From IMG/VR virus record IMGVR_UViG_3300033182_000581, positions 105,381-169,380 of that record: 64,000 nucleotides of DNA, one strand, 5' to 3'. Positions 40,489-49,133 of the stretch are shown here, one piece after another (position 1 is the first letter of the stretch; each line of letters begins with the position of its first letter). Source of the stretch: a virus. Under the pieces are notes generated by a model. It saw only the letters and a program-made list of their open reading frames with translations, did no database searches and had not been told where the DNA came from. A program made the translations under genes and the position numbers.

Positions 40489-41547
40489 ATGAGAGAACGA
40501 GAAATGAATTTAAGGGGTGAACCACAAAGACCTACTGATAATAGAGAAGTTGGTTCTGAGATGGAAGAAATTGTAAGACAAAAACTTGCACCCACATCTG
40601 AACGCCCTCTTATTAAATCTCCAATGAATGCAGAATCAGAACAATCCGAATTAGAACGTGCAATTGAACCTTTGGAAGATATTGTAAAAACAGGTGAAGT
40701 ATTAGATGATAACAAACTAATCAGAGAAAAAGATAGAGTACGTCCTGAAGATATTGCAGATGTAGTATCGAAGCCAATTATACCTACAAAATCAGTACCA
40801 CCTGTAATTGATTCAAATAATGAGTTCTTTACTGAACAAGATAAAGCACGTTTGATTTTAGAAGAAGATAAACGTAGGGCAGTTAGTGACCAAAGAAAAT
40901 TTGATTTTGAAAACGCATTCTTAGAAGAACAAGAACGTAGAGTTCAATTTGATGAGAAAATCAAAATTATGAAAGCTGAATTTGAGTTGTATCTTAAAAA
41001 TACGTTTCCTGAATTTGTTGGTGATAGAAATATGACAGATGAAGATAAACAAAAAAATCAAGCGGATATCAAACGTAAAAAAGAACAAAACTCCACTAAG
41101 GTAAAAGAGTTACAAAAGAAAAAAATAGAAAGATTGGAAAGAGAGAAGGAACGTAAGTTGATAGAATCTCAACTCAGATTAAATAAACTTACAGAAGGTG
41201 AAGTTCAAACTTTTTTTGAAGAAGAGATAATTATAGAACAAAAGGAAAAGATTGCTCAAAATCCTCAAATAGAAAATCTAAATCCAGTTCAAAAACAAAT
41301 TAGAGAAGCTGAAGAAATGGAAATTAGAATGGGGAGGCCAATCGTTCCTCATAGAGATATAGTTGAAAGTGAAGAATCTGATTTTGATTCAAATTCAATG
41401 ACTAAATCGACTGATATTTTAATACGACCCATCAATGTTGAAGAAGAGTTTGGTAGACGACAACAAGAGAATCGTATGGAAATATTAAGAAATGAGTTAA
41501 ATCAAAACCAAAGGGGCGAAGAAGATTATGTATCTACTTTAAAGTAG
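40489..41547 (+). CDS. Coiled-coil structural-type protein (352 aa)
   Basis: Extremely charged and helical (KQKNQADIKRKKEQNSTKVK and KKKIERLEREKERKLIESQL). Resembles the coiled-coil end of the preceding large protein, so the two may assemble. No enzymatic motif. Confidence 0.65.
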   Translation: MREREMNLRGEPQRPTDNREVGSEMEEIVRQKLAPTSERPLIKSPMNAESEQSELERAIEPLEDIVKTGEVLDDNKLIREKDRVRPEDIADVVSKPIIPTKSVPPVIDSNNEFFTEQDKARLILEEDKRRAVSDQRKFDFENAFLEEQERRVQFDEKIKIMKAEFELYLKNTFPEFVGDRNMTDEDKQKNQADIKRKKEQNSTKVKELQKKKIERLEREKERKLIESQLRLNKLTEGEVQTFFEEEIIIEQKEKIAQNPQIENLNPVQKQIREAEEMEIRMGRPIVPHRDIVESEESDFDSNSMTKSTDILIRPINVEEEFGRRQQENRMEILRNELNQNQRGEEDYVSTLK

Positions 41548-41580
41548 AAAACAAAAAATTAACTTAATTTATTTTATTCA

Positions 41581-41590
41581 CATATTTATA
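41581..41590 (+). promoter_or_regulatory. ATATTTAT motif (candidate late-type promoter)
   Basis: CATATTTATA, 31 nt before the ATG at 41622, in a 74-nt gap which also holds the palindrome CTACTTTAAAGTAG at its start. Confidence 0.4.
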
Positions 41591-41621
41591 GTTGAATAAT
41601 ATTGTAAAAAGGTAAAAAAAT

Positions 41622-42287
41622 ATGGGATACTTAGATAATTCATCGATAACAGTAGACGCAATTCTCACCAAAAAGGGTAGAGAGTTACTAGCAAAGGGTA
41701 GAGATTACTTTGTAATCAGTCAATTCGCATTAGCAGATGACGAGGTTGATTATGAGTTGTGGAATCCAGCACACCCACTTGGTTCTGATTACTACGGAAT
41801 CATTATTGAAAACATGCCTATCGTAGAGGCAGTTACTGACGAAAACTATTCGTTAAGATATAAATTGTTAACTTTACCAAAAAACACAATTCGTATTCCA
41901 ATTATTCAAACAAACCCAAGTTCAATTAGTATAGAAGAAGGTGGACGTAGACAAGTTGTCTCTATTGAAACTAAAAATGGTGGTAATGATACATTAGGTT
42001 ACACCGTAACTCTTCTTAACTCAGATGCAGCAACCATTATCGGTGATGGTGGCGGTATCGCAAATAATGAAGATAATGTGGGTGCTAACGAAGATAGAAG
42101 AAGTGTTACCATTAGTACAAATTCAACATTTACAATTGTTTCAAAAGTATTGGCAGATAATACTGATATTTCAACTAAGATTTTTGTAGTTGGTAATGAA
42201 ACGGGTGGTCGTTCTGAGATTACATTGACTGTAACTAATAATCCAGATATCACGGTTGGTAATACATTAGATTCAACATTAGGATAA
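41622..42287 (+). CDS. Tail structural-type protein (221 aa)
   Basis: N-terminal domain MGYLDNSSITVDAILTKKGR then FALADDEVDYELWNPAHPLG, a pattern shared by structural genes of marine myoviruses as I recall. From residue 95 a beta-sandwich (Ig-like) follows (SISIEEGGRRQVVSIETKNG). Could decorate the tail or fibre. Confidence 0.65.
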   Translation: MGYLDNSSITVDAILTKKGRELLAKGRDYFVISQFALADDEVDYELWNPAHPLGSDYYGIIIENMPIVEAVTDENYSLRYKLLTLPKNTIRIPIIQTNPSSISIEEGGRRQVVSIETKNGGNDTLGYTVTLLNSDAATIIGDGGGIANNEDNVGANEDRRSVTISTNSTFTIVSKVLADNTDISTKIFVVGNETGGRSEITLTVTNNPDITVGNTLDSTLG

Positions 42288-42307
42288 CAGATTAAAAGGA
42301 AATAGAT

Positions 42308-43402
42308 ATGGCAATTTTACCAGCAGGTTCGTTTAATACATCAAAGAGAGTATATACGGCATTTAAAGTAGGGGATGTTGTAGAAGGTGGTGTAGAAAAA
42401 GTAACAAGAGGTTTATGGAGTGGTAACGTAGGAACGTTAACTTCATTCTACACTTCTTCAGCACAATCATCTACTCAGAAACAATATTATTATGAGATTT
42501 TTGATGGGATATCAACAAACTCAACATCAGAAGCACAATTCTCAGTAACGTATGGTCATAATGCGGGTAGTGGTTCTTTAGGACAGAATGAAGATTCTCC
42601 TTCAAACGCCATCTATTCCCAATATGCACAAATCCTACTTCCAGACCAACAGAGAACATTTACATTTAATGATGTTTCGTCTGAGCACATTTACGCTATT
42701 AACATCAATAGAGCTAGATTGAAAGATAGGTTAGACCCAGGTAACTTCCAATTGAATTTAATCGAATTATCAGGTAGTGCTGAACTTGTTTACAACACAG
42801 GTTCTAATGTAGCAGTATCATCATCTAATAAAGTTGTTAAGTTGATTGATGATAGTGGTGATACTCAACAGGCTGCAACTCAAATTGGTAGAGTTTACAA
42901 TTTAGTATCAGGTTCTATCAATAGTGGTGTTTACTCACCTAAAACTTACTATGGTTCAGTTTATCCAGAACAAGGTGTTATTATCCTAAATGCAGATACA
43001 TTGGATACAGAACTATCGTTTGGCTCTGTAACCGCATCAAACACAAATGGTGATAACGCATACAAACTATTAACGTCTATTAGTGGTGCCGCATCTTATA
43101 GTGAAGGTTTGAGTGGTGTGGATTATGGATTTGCTGCAAGAAATGAAGAAAGAGTACAATCAACATTCTATTTCGTAAGAGCTAAGAATGGTGAATACAA
43201 CTTCTCAAATAATCCATCTTTTGTAACTGGTTCAAATGGTTCGTTTAAACAACCAACATTTGCAAACAATCCAAAAACATATATAACAACTGTTGGATTA
43301 TATAACAGTTCACAAGAATTATTAGCAGTAGCTAAATTATCTCAACCAATTCTTAAATCATTCTCTAATGAAGTATTGGTTAAGGTTAAATTAGATTTCT
43401 AA
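42308..43402 (+). CDS. Tail fibre/structural protein (364 aa)
   Basis: Beta-rich. The last 80 residues (ARNEERVQSTFYFVRAKNGE ... YITTVGLYNSSQELLAVAKL) are related to the end of the next protein, so both carry a common C-terminal module. Ser/Gly/Thr-rich like phage fibres. Purine-rich ribosome site AAAAGGAAATAG. Confidence 0.7.
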   Translation: MAILPAGSFNTSKRVYTAFKVGDVVEGGVEKVTRGLWSGNVGTLTSFYTSSAQSSTQKQYYYEIFDGISTNSTSEAQFSVTYGHNAGSGSLGQNEDSPSNAIYSQYAQILLPDQQRTFTFNDVSSEHIYAININRARLKDRLDPGNFQLNLIELSGSAELVYNTGSNVAVSSSNKVVKLIDDSGDTQQAATQIGRVYNLVSGSINSGVYSPKTYYGSVYPEQGVIILNADTLDTELSFGSVTASNTNGDNAYKLLTSISGAASYSEGLSGVDYGFAARNEERVQSTFYFVRAKNGEYNFSNNPSFVTGSNGSFKQPTFANNPKTYITTVGLYNSSQELLAVAKLSQPILKSFSNEVLVKVKLDF

Positions 43403-43420
43403 GAACTACGATGATTTATA

Positions 43421-45295
43421 ATGGCAGAAGCACTGAAACCGATAAACGGGGGTGGATTACAACTCTACCCCTATAACACCCATAAACAATGGACTGTTAC
43501 TGATATTAATTATAGAAATGATTACTATTCAGTTTCGGTACTAAAAGGTATTTCACCAAGATATAACGAAAAAATAAACGTTTCTGAATCTATTGGGTTA
43601 CCTGCGTATAGAGAGGTTGACCAGATAGATAACTCAAATTCTAATTCTACTGGGTTTTTAAATAGCAAACACCAAAAAGTAATTTGGAGTGGTTTAAATC
43701 AAATGTTCTTTAAACACAGACGTGGTATGGAACGTGATTTATACGCATCCGCATCTATATTCTCAGTTCCCCATAATCGAATGGGTGATGGTATTAAACC
43801 AGAAAGTATTACCGTTTTAGATAATAGTGTTACATCATCTAACATCGATAACTTAAATCTTAGAGATGTAAAAATAGATGAGTATCATGGTAATTTAATT
43901 GATATAAATCTAAATACAGGCTCATACGTTCCATTTGGTAATTTGATAGGGTATTGGGGATTTAATGATGAAGTAGTTACACATAGAGTTAGTATAGATA
44001 CACACATAGAAGATAGAAGTGGTTATCAACACCATGCATATGGTAGAGGGTTACTATATAATGGTGGAATCAAAACATCAGGATATAAAGAATTACCTTC
44101 TGGCACAAAAGTAACATTTAATGGTTCTGATTCTTATATTAGAGTAGACCATAATAAACAATTAGATTTTTACAAAGGTAATGATTATTCAATTTCATTA
44201 TGGACTGTACTACCAACATCTCAATCCGATACTACTTTAGATTATAATTGGTTAGTTAATAAATCGGGCACATACAGAGATTATGGCCAGGATAAAAAAC
44301 TAAGGGATGTTCTCAGACGGGAAAATAAACGAAACCCAATATTTCCATTTGATTTAAAAATATACAACCAAAACACCTCAAACAATGGTAAGGTTGTTGC
44401 AACATTATCCGATGGATTACGAAATGTAGAAGTAACATCTTCAACATCAATAAATGATGTATCGGAACATCATATCGTATTCAACAAAACAGGTTCTCTT
44501 TTAGAACTTTGGGTAGATGGGATTAAAGAAGTATCATCATCTATAAAACTAAAATCTCAGATAGCAAATACAGATGATATGTTATTTGGAGCAAGACATT
44601 TATCTGATGGGTACAATGATTTCTCAAATGAAGGTTTGGGTGTAATTAGTGGTTCATTGGATGAAATTAGAATTTATAGAAAGGGATTATCCTCTGCAGA
44701 AATCGAAGGATTATCCAATAATGATTACAGAACTGGCTCTGCATATCAAACTAATGTGGTAGGTGAGGTATTCTATAAGCATGGGATTATGGTTGTATCA
44801 GACCCAAGACCAATTTACAAATATGTTTGGACTGGTGCTAGTGGTAGTTGGGATTATGGCACTGACCCTTCATATGGTTGGAGAACAAAATATAAATCAA
44901 CAAAACAATTACATGAAGTTTCTGTAATGTGTGAGATTGGTGCTAACGAATTCAACGTATCACAAAACCCATCTTTAAAAGTAAACAACAATCCTAATAG
45001 TGAATTCTTACAAGATTTTGTAACAGGTTCAGATTTTAGAAACTATTTTACAACAATCGGATTATATAATCCAAATGGAGATTTGATAGCAGTTGGGAAG
45101 TTGGCATCAGCAATTCAAAATAGAGATGATGTTGATATTACAGTAAAAGTTAGATTTGATTTAGATGGACCATTTGGCACTCCAACGACTGGTTCATTAG
45201 AACCTGTTGGTAGACCTGCAACGATTACTAAAACAAAAGATGGAAAGTTTATTTGGAATAAATTAGATAGACCTAATATAGGTGTAAACGAATAA
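43421..45295 (+). CDS. Tail protein with LamG/concanavalin-like domain (624 aa)
   Basis: A central LamG-like domain lies around 180-430: LIGYWGFNDEVVTHRVSIDT, then KVTFNGSDSYIRVDHNKQLD, FYKGNDYSISLWTVLPTSQS and ISGSLDEIRIYRKGLSSAEI. Such jelly-rolls bind sugars. The C-terminal module YFTTIGLYNPNGDLIAVGKL is shared with 42308-43402. A receptor-binding or adhesion role is likely. Confidence 0.78.
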   Translation: MAEALKPINGGGLQLYPYNTHKQWTVTDINYRNDYYSVSVLKGISPRYNEKINVSESIGLPAYREVDQIDNSNSNSTGFLNSKHQKVIWSGLNQMFFKHRRGMERDLYASASIFSVPHNRMGDGIKPESITVLDNSVTSSNIDNLNLRDVKIDEYHGNLIDINLNTGSYVPFGNLIGYWGFNDEVVTHRVSIDTHIEDRSGYQHHAYGRGLLYNGGIKTSGYKELPSGTKVTFNGSDSYIRVDHNKQLDFYKGNDYSISLWTVLPTSQSDTTLDYNWLVNKSGTYRDYGQDKKLRDVLRRENKRNPIFPFDLKIYNQNTSNNGKVVATLSDGLRNVEVTSSTSINDVSEHHIVFNKTGSLLELWVDGIKEVSSSIKLKSQIANTDDMLFGARHLSDGYNDFSNEGLGVISGSLDEIRIYRKGLSSAEIEGLSNNDYRTGSAYQTNVVGEVFYKHGIMVVSDPRPIYKYVWTGASGSWDYGTDPSYGWRTKYKSTKQLHEVSVMCEIGANEFNVSQNPSLKVNNNPNSEFLQDFVTGSDFRNYFTTIGLYNPNGDLIAVGKLASAIQNRDDVDITVKVRFDLDGPFGTPTTGSLEPVGRPATITKTKDGKFIWNKLDRPNIGVNE

Positions 45296-45299
45296 AGTT

Positions 45300-45722
45300 A
45301 TGGCAAAAGGAAATTGGTCTCACATTCAAAAAATGAAAGGCCACAAAAGTGGTCTTGAAACCCAAATTGATGAGCAACTCAAAGCTCAGGGTATCGATGG
45401 TGAATATGAACAGCATGAAATATCATACACCATCCCAGCAACAACACATACATACAAACCTGATTTTAAATTACCCAATGGTATATTCATAGAATCAAAA
45501 GGGTGGTTCTTGCCTGAAGATAGAAAAAAACACTTACTGATAAAGGAACAGAATCCTAATATGGATTTACGATTTGTTCTACAATCCCCAAACGGAAAAA
45601 TATACAAAGGTTCAAAAACAACATATGCGCAGTGGTGCGAGAAGAACGGATTCAAATGGGCTAAGAAAGAAATACCACAAGAATGGATAGATGAAAAACC
45701 AAAACAAATATTTTTTGGATAA
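45300..45722 (+). CDS. Endonuclease I-type Holliday-junction resolvase (T7 gp3 family)
   Basis: 140 residues. SGLETQIDEQLKAQGIDGEY, then THTYKPDFKLPNGIFIESKG carries the PD...ExK active site, followed by DLRFVLQSPNGKIYKGSKTT and YAQWCEKNGFKWAKKEIPQEW. All are signatures of T7 endonuclease I. It resolves branched DNA before packaging, as endonuclease VII does in T4. Having a T7-type enzyme in a T4-like setting is a case of non-orthologous replacement. Confidence 0.92.
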   Translation: MAKGNWSHIQKMKGHKSGLETQIDEQLKAQGIDGEYEQHEISYTIPATTHTYKPDFKLPNGIFIESKGWFLPEDRKKHLLIKEQNPNMDLRFVLQSPNGKIYKGSKTTYAQWCEKNGFKWAKKEIPQEWIDEKPKQIFFG

Positions 45723-45745
45723 TTCAAATATTATTCGTATATTTG
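45714..45745 (+). promoter_or_regulatory. Bacteroidetes-type promoter
   Basis: TTTGG at 45714 (inside the end of the resolvase gene) and TATATTTG at 45738-45745. The primase ATG is 7 nt after the -7 box. Only member of this class seen in the right half. Confidence 0.75.
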
Positions 45746-45752
45746 TAGTTAT

Positions 45753-46706
45753 ATGGAAGATAGACTCATTACTTTACTGGAATCTGTCTTAGGTAAATCT
45801 AAGAAAACATCAGGTGATAACTATGCGTTTTACTCTCCGTTTGTAGAACATTACAAACCAAAGTTGGAGATAAATGTTGCATTGAACTCATTAGGTGAGA
45901 ACCCCTGGCATTGTTGGGTATCTGATGAAAAGGGTAAAACAATACGTTCTCTTTTTAGAAAACTCAAAGTATCAAAAGATGTTTGGGAAGAACACAACTC
46001 TATTTTCAGTAGAAAGTATAGATATCGGAACGACCAAGCTACCGACCAAGCTACCGACCAAGCTACCGACCAAGTTGTACAACTTCCAAAAGAATACATC
46101 CCACTTTGGAAACCATCCAACTCAGTAATCAGAAAACATGCATTACGATATCTAAATGATAGAGGGGTAACCCCATCTGAAATTATAAAGTATGAGGTTG
46201 GATATTGTGAAGAGGGTATATACAAACACAAAGTAATTGTACCATCATATGATAAAGATGCAAGATTAAATTATTTTGTAGGTAGAAGTTTTTATGATGG
46301 TGGTTTCAAACACAAAAATCCTGATGTATCGAAAGATGTAATTGGGTTTGAGATGTTTATAAATTGGGAATGTGATATAACCATTGTTGAAGGTAGTTTT
46401 GATGCAATGGCAATACGAATGAACGCAATACCATTATTTGGTAAATCAATCCAATCTAAATTATATTCCAAAATTTTGGAAAAAAAACCACCTGCTGTGA
46501 ATATATGTTTGGATACCGATGCTCGGCAAAATGCACTTAAACTTGCTGAAAATTTTATAAATAATGATATATGTGTTAGATTAATAGAATTACCCGATAA
46601 TCGTGATGCATCTGAACTTGGATTTGATGTAATACAGGATTTAATTAAAAATACAAAACTTACTACATTTTCTGACATAATTCGTATGAAAATTGGGAAT
46701 ATCTAA
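45753..46706 (+). CDS. DNA primase (gp61/DnaG-type, TOPRIM)
   Basis: 317 residues. The N-terminal region aligns by eye with the primase zinc domain (YAFYSPFVEHYKPKLEINVA ... NPWHCWVSDEKGKTIRSLFR), but the cysteines expected in CPFHxE and HCWxC are mostly replaced, so zinc may not bind. A TDQA repeat linker lies at about 93-105. The TOPRIM part has EGSFDA (ITIVEGSFDAMAIR) and NICLDTDARQNALKLAE. It would make RNA primers for lagging-strand synthesis with a gp41-like helicase. It reads from its own early promoter. Confidence 0.85.
   Translation: MEDRLITLLESVLGKSKKTSGDNYAFYSPFVEHYKPKLEINVALNSLGENPWHCWVSDEKGKTIRSLFRKLKVSKDVWEEHNSIFSRKYRYRNDQATDQATDQATDQVVQLPKEYIPLWKPSNSVIRKHALRYLNDRGVTPSEIIKYEVGYCEEGIYKHKVIVPSYDKDARLNYFVGRSFYDGGFKHKNPDVSKDVIGFEMFINWECDITIVEGSFDAMAIRMNAIPLFGKSIQSKLYSKILEKKPPAVNICLDTDARQNALKLAENFINNDICVRLIELPDNRDASELGFDVIQDLIKNTKLTTFSDIIRMKIGNI
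46031..46074 (+). repeat. 12-bp tandem repeat within the primase gene
   Basis: CGACCAAGCTAC three times plus a partial copy, coding for (TDQA)3. It is in frame, so copy changes would only alter linker length. Confidence 0.9.
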
Positions 46707-46714
46707 TATTTATA
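46705..46714 (+). promoter_or_regulatory. ATATTTAT motif (candidate late-type promoter)
   Basis: AATATTTATA at the end of the primase gene, 17 nt before the endonuclease ATG. Homing endonuclease genes are often late-expressed. Confidence 0.35.
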
Positions 46715-46731
46715 TGTGAAGGGGTATAATT

Positions 46732-47571
46732 ATGAATGAATATAACAGAATTTGTAATCAATGTGGTAATACAATTATATATAAGACAAAATCACAATTT
46801 AATAATGCTGAAAAACATAATAGGATATGTAAGCGATGTGCTAATGTAAATCGTAATAAAGATAGAACTATACCACATCCAGATGTATTAACTAAAAGAT
46901 GTAATCAATGTGGTAAGGAGCATGAATTTTCATCAAAAGTTAAATATATTCAGTCAAAACCAACTGAAAAATATTTATGTAAATCATGTGCTGTTAAAAA
47001 AGCACATACTGGTAAAACTATGTCGGAACAAACTAAATATGATATTGGTACTAAGGTTAAATCAGCATGGGGACGTGGTTGTTATGAATACGCTACAAAA
47101 TGTTCTAGTGAAAGATGGTCTGGTGAAAATAATCCAATGTATAATTCTAATAGAACTGGTTCGTTAAATCCATTCTATAAAAAAACACATACGGATGATA
47201 CCATACAAACTATTATTAGCAAAAACACCAACCCATCAAACGAAACTCGCCTAAAAATGCGTAAATCCGCTATTGCTAGAATACAGTTGGGTGAAAATGG
47301 TGAAATGATACCATCATACAACCCATCTTCAATACCAATCATAGAGGCAAAAGCAAGAGAATTGGGTATAACCGATTTACAGCATGCTGAAAACGGTGGT
47401 GAATACCACATAAAAGAACTTGGATATTGGGTCGATGGATACAGTAAAGAAAAAAACATAGTAATAGAATATTATGAACCACATCACAAACGGCAAGTTG
47501 AAAAAGATAAACGAAGGGAAAGTGAAATTACAGAATATTTGGGATGTAAATTCATAATAATTAAAGAATAA
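46732..47571 (+). CDS. Homing endonuclease, Vsr-like (EDxHD-type) with zinc ribbons and NUMOD3-like motifs
   Basis: 279 residues. Two CxxC...CxxC ribbons lie at residues about 5-36 (CNQCGN ... CKRCAN) and 60-87 (CNQCGK ... CKSCAV). NUMOD3-like repeats follow near 125-145 (SGENNPMYNSNRTGSLNPFY). The C-terminal catalytic domain SIPIIEAKARELGI, QHAENGGEYHIKELGYWVDG, NIVIEYYEPHHK and EYLGCKFIIIKE is clearly homologous to that of the endonuclease at 59686. Freestanding between primase and gp47; it would cut alleles lacking it at the insertion site. Confidence 0.85.
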   Translation: MNEYNRICNQCGNTIIYKTKSQFNNAEKHNRICKRCANVNRNKDRTIPHPDVLTKRCNQCGKEHEFSSKVKYIQSKPTEKYLCKSCAVKKAHTGKTMSEQTKYDIGTKVKSAWGRGCYEYATKCSSERWSGENNPMYNSNRTGSLNPFYKKTHTDDTIQTIISKNTNPSNETRLKMRKSAIARIQLGENGEMIPSYNPSSIPIIEAKARELGITDLQHAENGGEYHIKELGYWVDGYSKEKNIVIEYYEPHHKRQVEKDKRRESEITEYLGCKFIIIKE

Positions 47572-47574
47572 TGT

Positions 47575-48276
47575 ATGAGAAAAGCAAAATTGATTAAGTA
47601 TGATGGTAAAATCAAAAAGATTTACCACATTGCTGATGTTCATATCAGAAATTTAAAAAGACATACTGAATATAGAGAAGTTTTCGAACGATTATATCAG
47701 TATATTGAAAATACAAAAACGGATGATTCGGTAATCGTATTAGCAGGTGATATTGTTCACGCTAAAACCGATATGACACCAGAAGTGATTGAGATGACTC
47801 AAACATTTCTAAAAAGATTATCGGATATGTTACCTACAATCTTAATACCAGGTAACCACGATGCAAATCTAAATAATCATTCGAGGTTGGATGCGTTATC
47901 ACCAATTGTTAACGCATTAAATCATCCAAACCTACACTATCTTAAAAATGATGGTGTATGGAAAATGGGTGGAATTTCCTTTTCTCACTCTTCGATTTTT
48001 TCCGAATCAAAAGGAATCATTCCTGCGTCCGATGTGAGTGGGGATTATAAGATTGCATTATATCATGCTCCTGTTGATAAAGTAAAGACTGAGCACGGGT
48101 TTGAGATTGAAAACAAAAATGTGAATGTAGAATCATTTGATGGATATGATTTAGTTTTGTTAGGTGATATTCACGTTCCAAATCAATGTTTGCAGGAATT
48201 TCAAATTGAAACGATGGAAATTGATGAGAGTGAATTGGAAGAATATCTAAAAAATGGATGGGAAATTTGTGAATAA
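47575..48276 (+). CDS. Recombination nuclease gp47 (Mre11/SbcD), N-terminal fragment
   Basis: 233 residues. Metallophosphoesterase motifs: ADVH (D21, H23), LAGDIVH (D59), PGNHD (94-96), LYHAP (H164) and LLGDIH (198-200). The usual continuation into the capping domain (..YxGSxxQQN.E..HG) is absent. Instead the frame continues through CLQEFQIETMEIDESELEEY, LKNGWEICE to a stop. The missing part is at the start of the gene at 49120, after an HNH endonuclease gene. The two pieces would assemble into the phosphoesterase that works with gp46 on DNA ends. Confidence 0.85.
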   Translation: MRKAKLIKYDGKIKKIYHIADVHIRNLKRHTEYREVFERLYQYIENTKTDDSVIVLAGDIVHAKTDMTPEVIEMTQTFLKRLSDMLPTILIPGNHDANLNNHSRLDALSPIVNALNHPNLHYLKNDGVWKMGGISFSHSSIFSESKGIIPASDVSGDYKIALYHAPVDKVKTEHGFEIENKNVNVESFDGYDLVLLGDIHVPNQCLQEFQIETMEIDESELEEYLKNGWEICE

Positions 48277-48341
48277 TCTTAGTGGTTTTGTATAATCGTA
48301 GATACTTATATATGGTTATACAAAATCAAAAGGAGATATAT

Positions 48342-49133
48342 ATGGCAAAGCGAAGAGCTAAATGGGTTGATAGGAATTGTGAGTATTGTAATACTAAATT
48401 TGAAATTAAAGAAAGTTCATTAAAATATGGTAGGGGTCGTTTTTGTAGCAGAATGTGTTCTGATAAGGCTAAGACTACCATAACGGGTAGTAACCATTAT
48501 AACTTTGGTAATAAGCATACAGATGAATGGAAATCTAAACGAAGTATCGAAACAAGAAAATTATGGGAAGATGATGATTATGTGAAAAAAGTAAAAGAAG
48601 GCCGTGATAGATTTGTAAAACAGAATGGTTATCATCCTGGCACAGATGCACATTCCAAATCTAAAAGAAAAAATACAATGGTAGAGTTATACGGAATTGA
48701 ACATAATTGGAATGGTGAATATGGTAATCGTAGTTGTGATATTACTTGTGAGAACTTATATGGTAAATCTAGCATACAACTACGATTATCAGCATCAATG
48801 TCTGAAGAATCTGTTGAATCTCGTAGAAAAACCCTAATAGAAACCATATCAGGAGTTTCATATGATGAATGGGAATCTACAAAAACTGAGAAAGAATTAT
48901 ATTACAAAGAAGTATGGAGATATACAAGAAAACAAAATATTGAATTATTAGAAAATTACGAAAAACGTGCAAGAGCTGGTGAACCTGATGCATATCATTT
49001 AGACCACATAATACCAATAATATATGGGTTTTATAACAATATACCAGCCGATGTTATTGGTGATATAGCAAACTTACAATTCATACCCGCATCTGATAAC
49101 TGTTCAAAAAGCTGGAAATATGAAAAAGATTAA
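48342..49133 (+). CDS. HNH homing endonuclease inserted in gp47
   Basis: 263 residues. The start at 48342 is set by the strong AAGGAG ribosome site; upstream codons in frame lack one. An N-terminal zinc-finger-like NCEYCNTKF ... RFCSRMC is followed by helices and a C-terminal HNH domain DAYHLDHIIPIIYGFYNNIP, then IANLQFIPASDNCSKSWK. It would nick or cut intron-less/insert-less gp47 alleles. It overlaps the next gene by 14 nt and so may set that gene's translation. Confidence 0.88.
   Translation: MAKRRAKWVDRNCEYCNTKFEIKESSLKYGRGRFCSRMCSDKAKTTITGSNHYNFGNKHTDEWKSKRSIETRKLWEDDDYVKKVKEGRDRFVKQNGYHPGTDAHSKSKRKNTMVELYGIEHNWNGEYGNRSCDITCENLYGKSSIQLRLSASMSEESVESRRKTLIETISGVSYDEWESTKTEKELYYKEVWRYTRKQNIELLENYEKRARAGEPDAYHLDHIIPIIYGFYNNIPADVIGDIANLQFIPASDNCSKSWKYEKD

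Noticed and set aside
46732-47571. Primase split by the endonuclease at 46732
   Set aside because: The primase has its full TOPRIM region and a normal length, and no primase sequence follows the endonuclease.
48198-48276. Second split intein in gp47
   Set aside because: The tail after GDIH has a Cys but no block B, and the downstream piece lacks a block F/G ending in Asn. It does not look like an intein.
48277-48341. Group I intron as explanation for the gp47 interruption
   Set aside because: Only 65 nt lie between the gp47 stop and the endonuclease ATG, and the endonuclease gene overlaps the second piece. There is no room for the conserved intron core.
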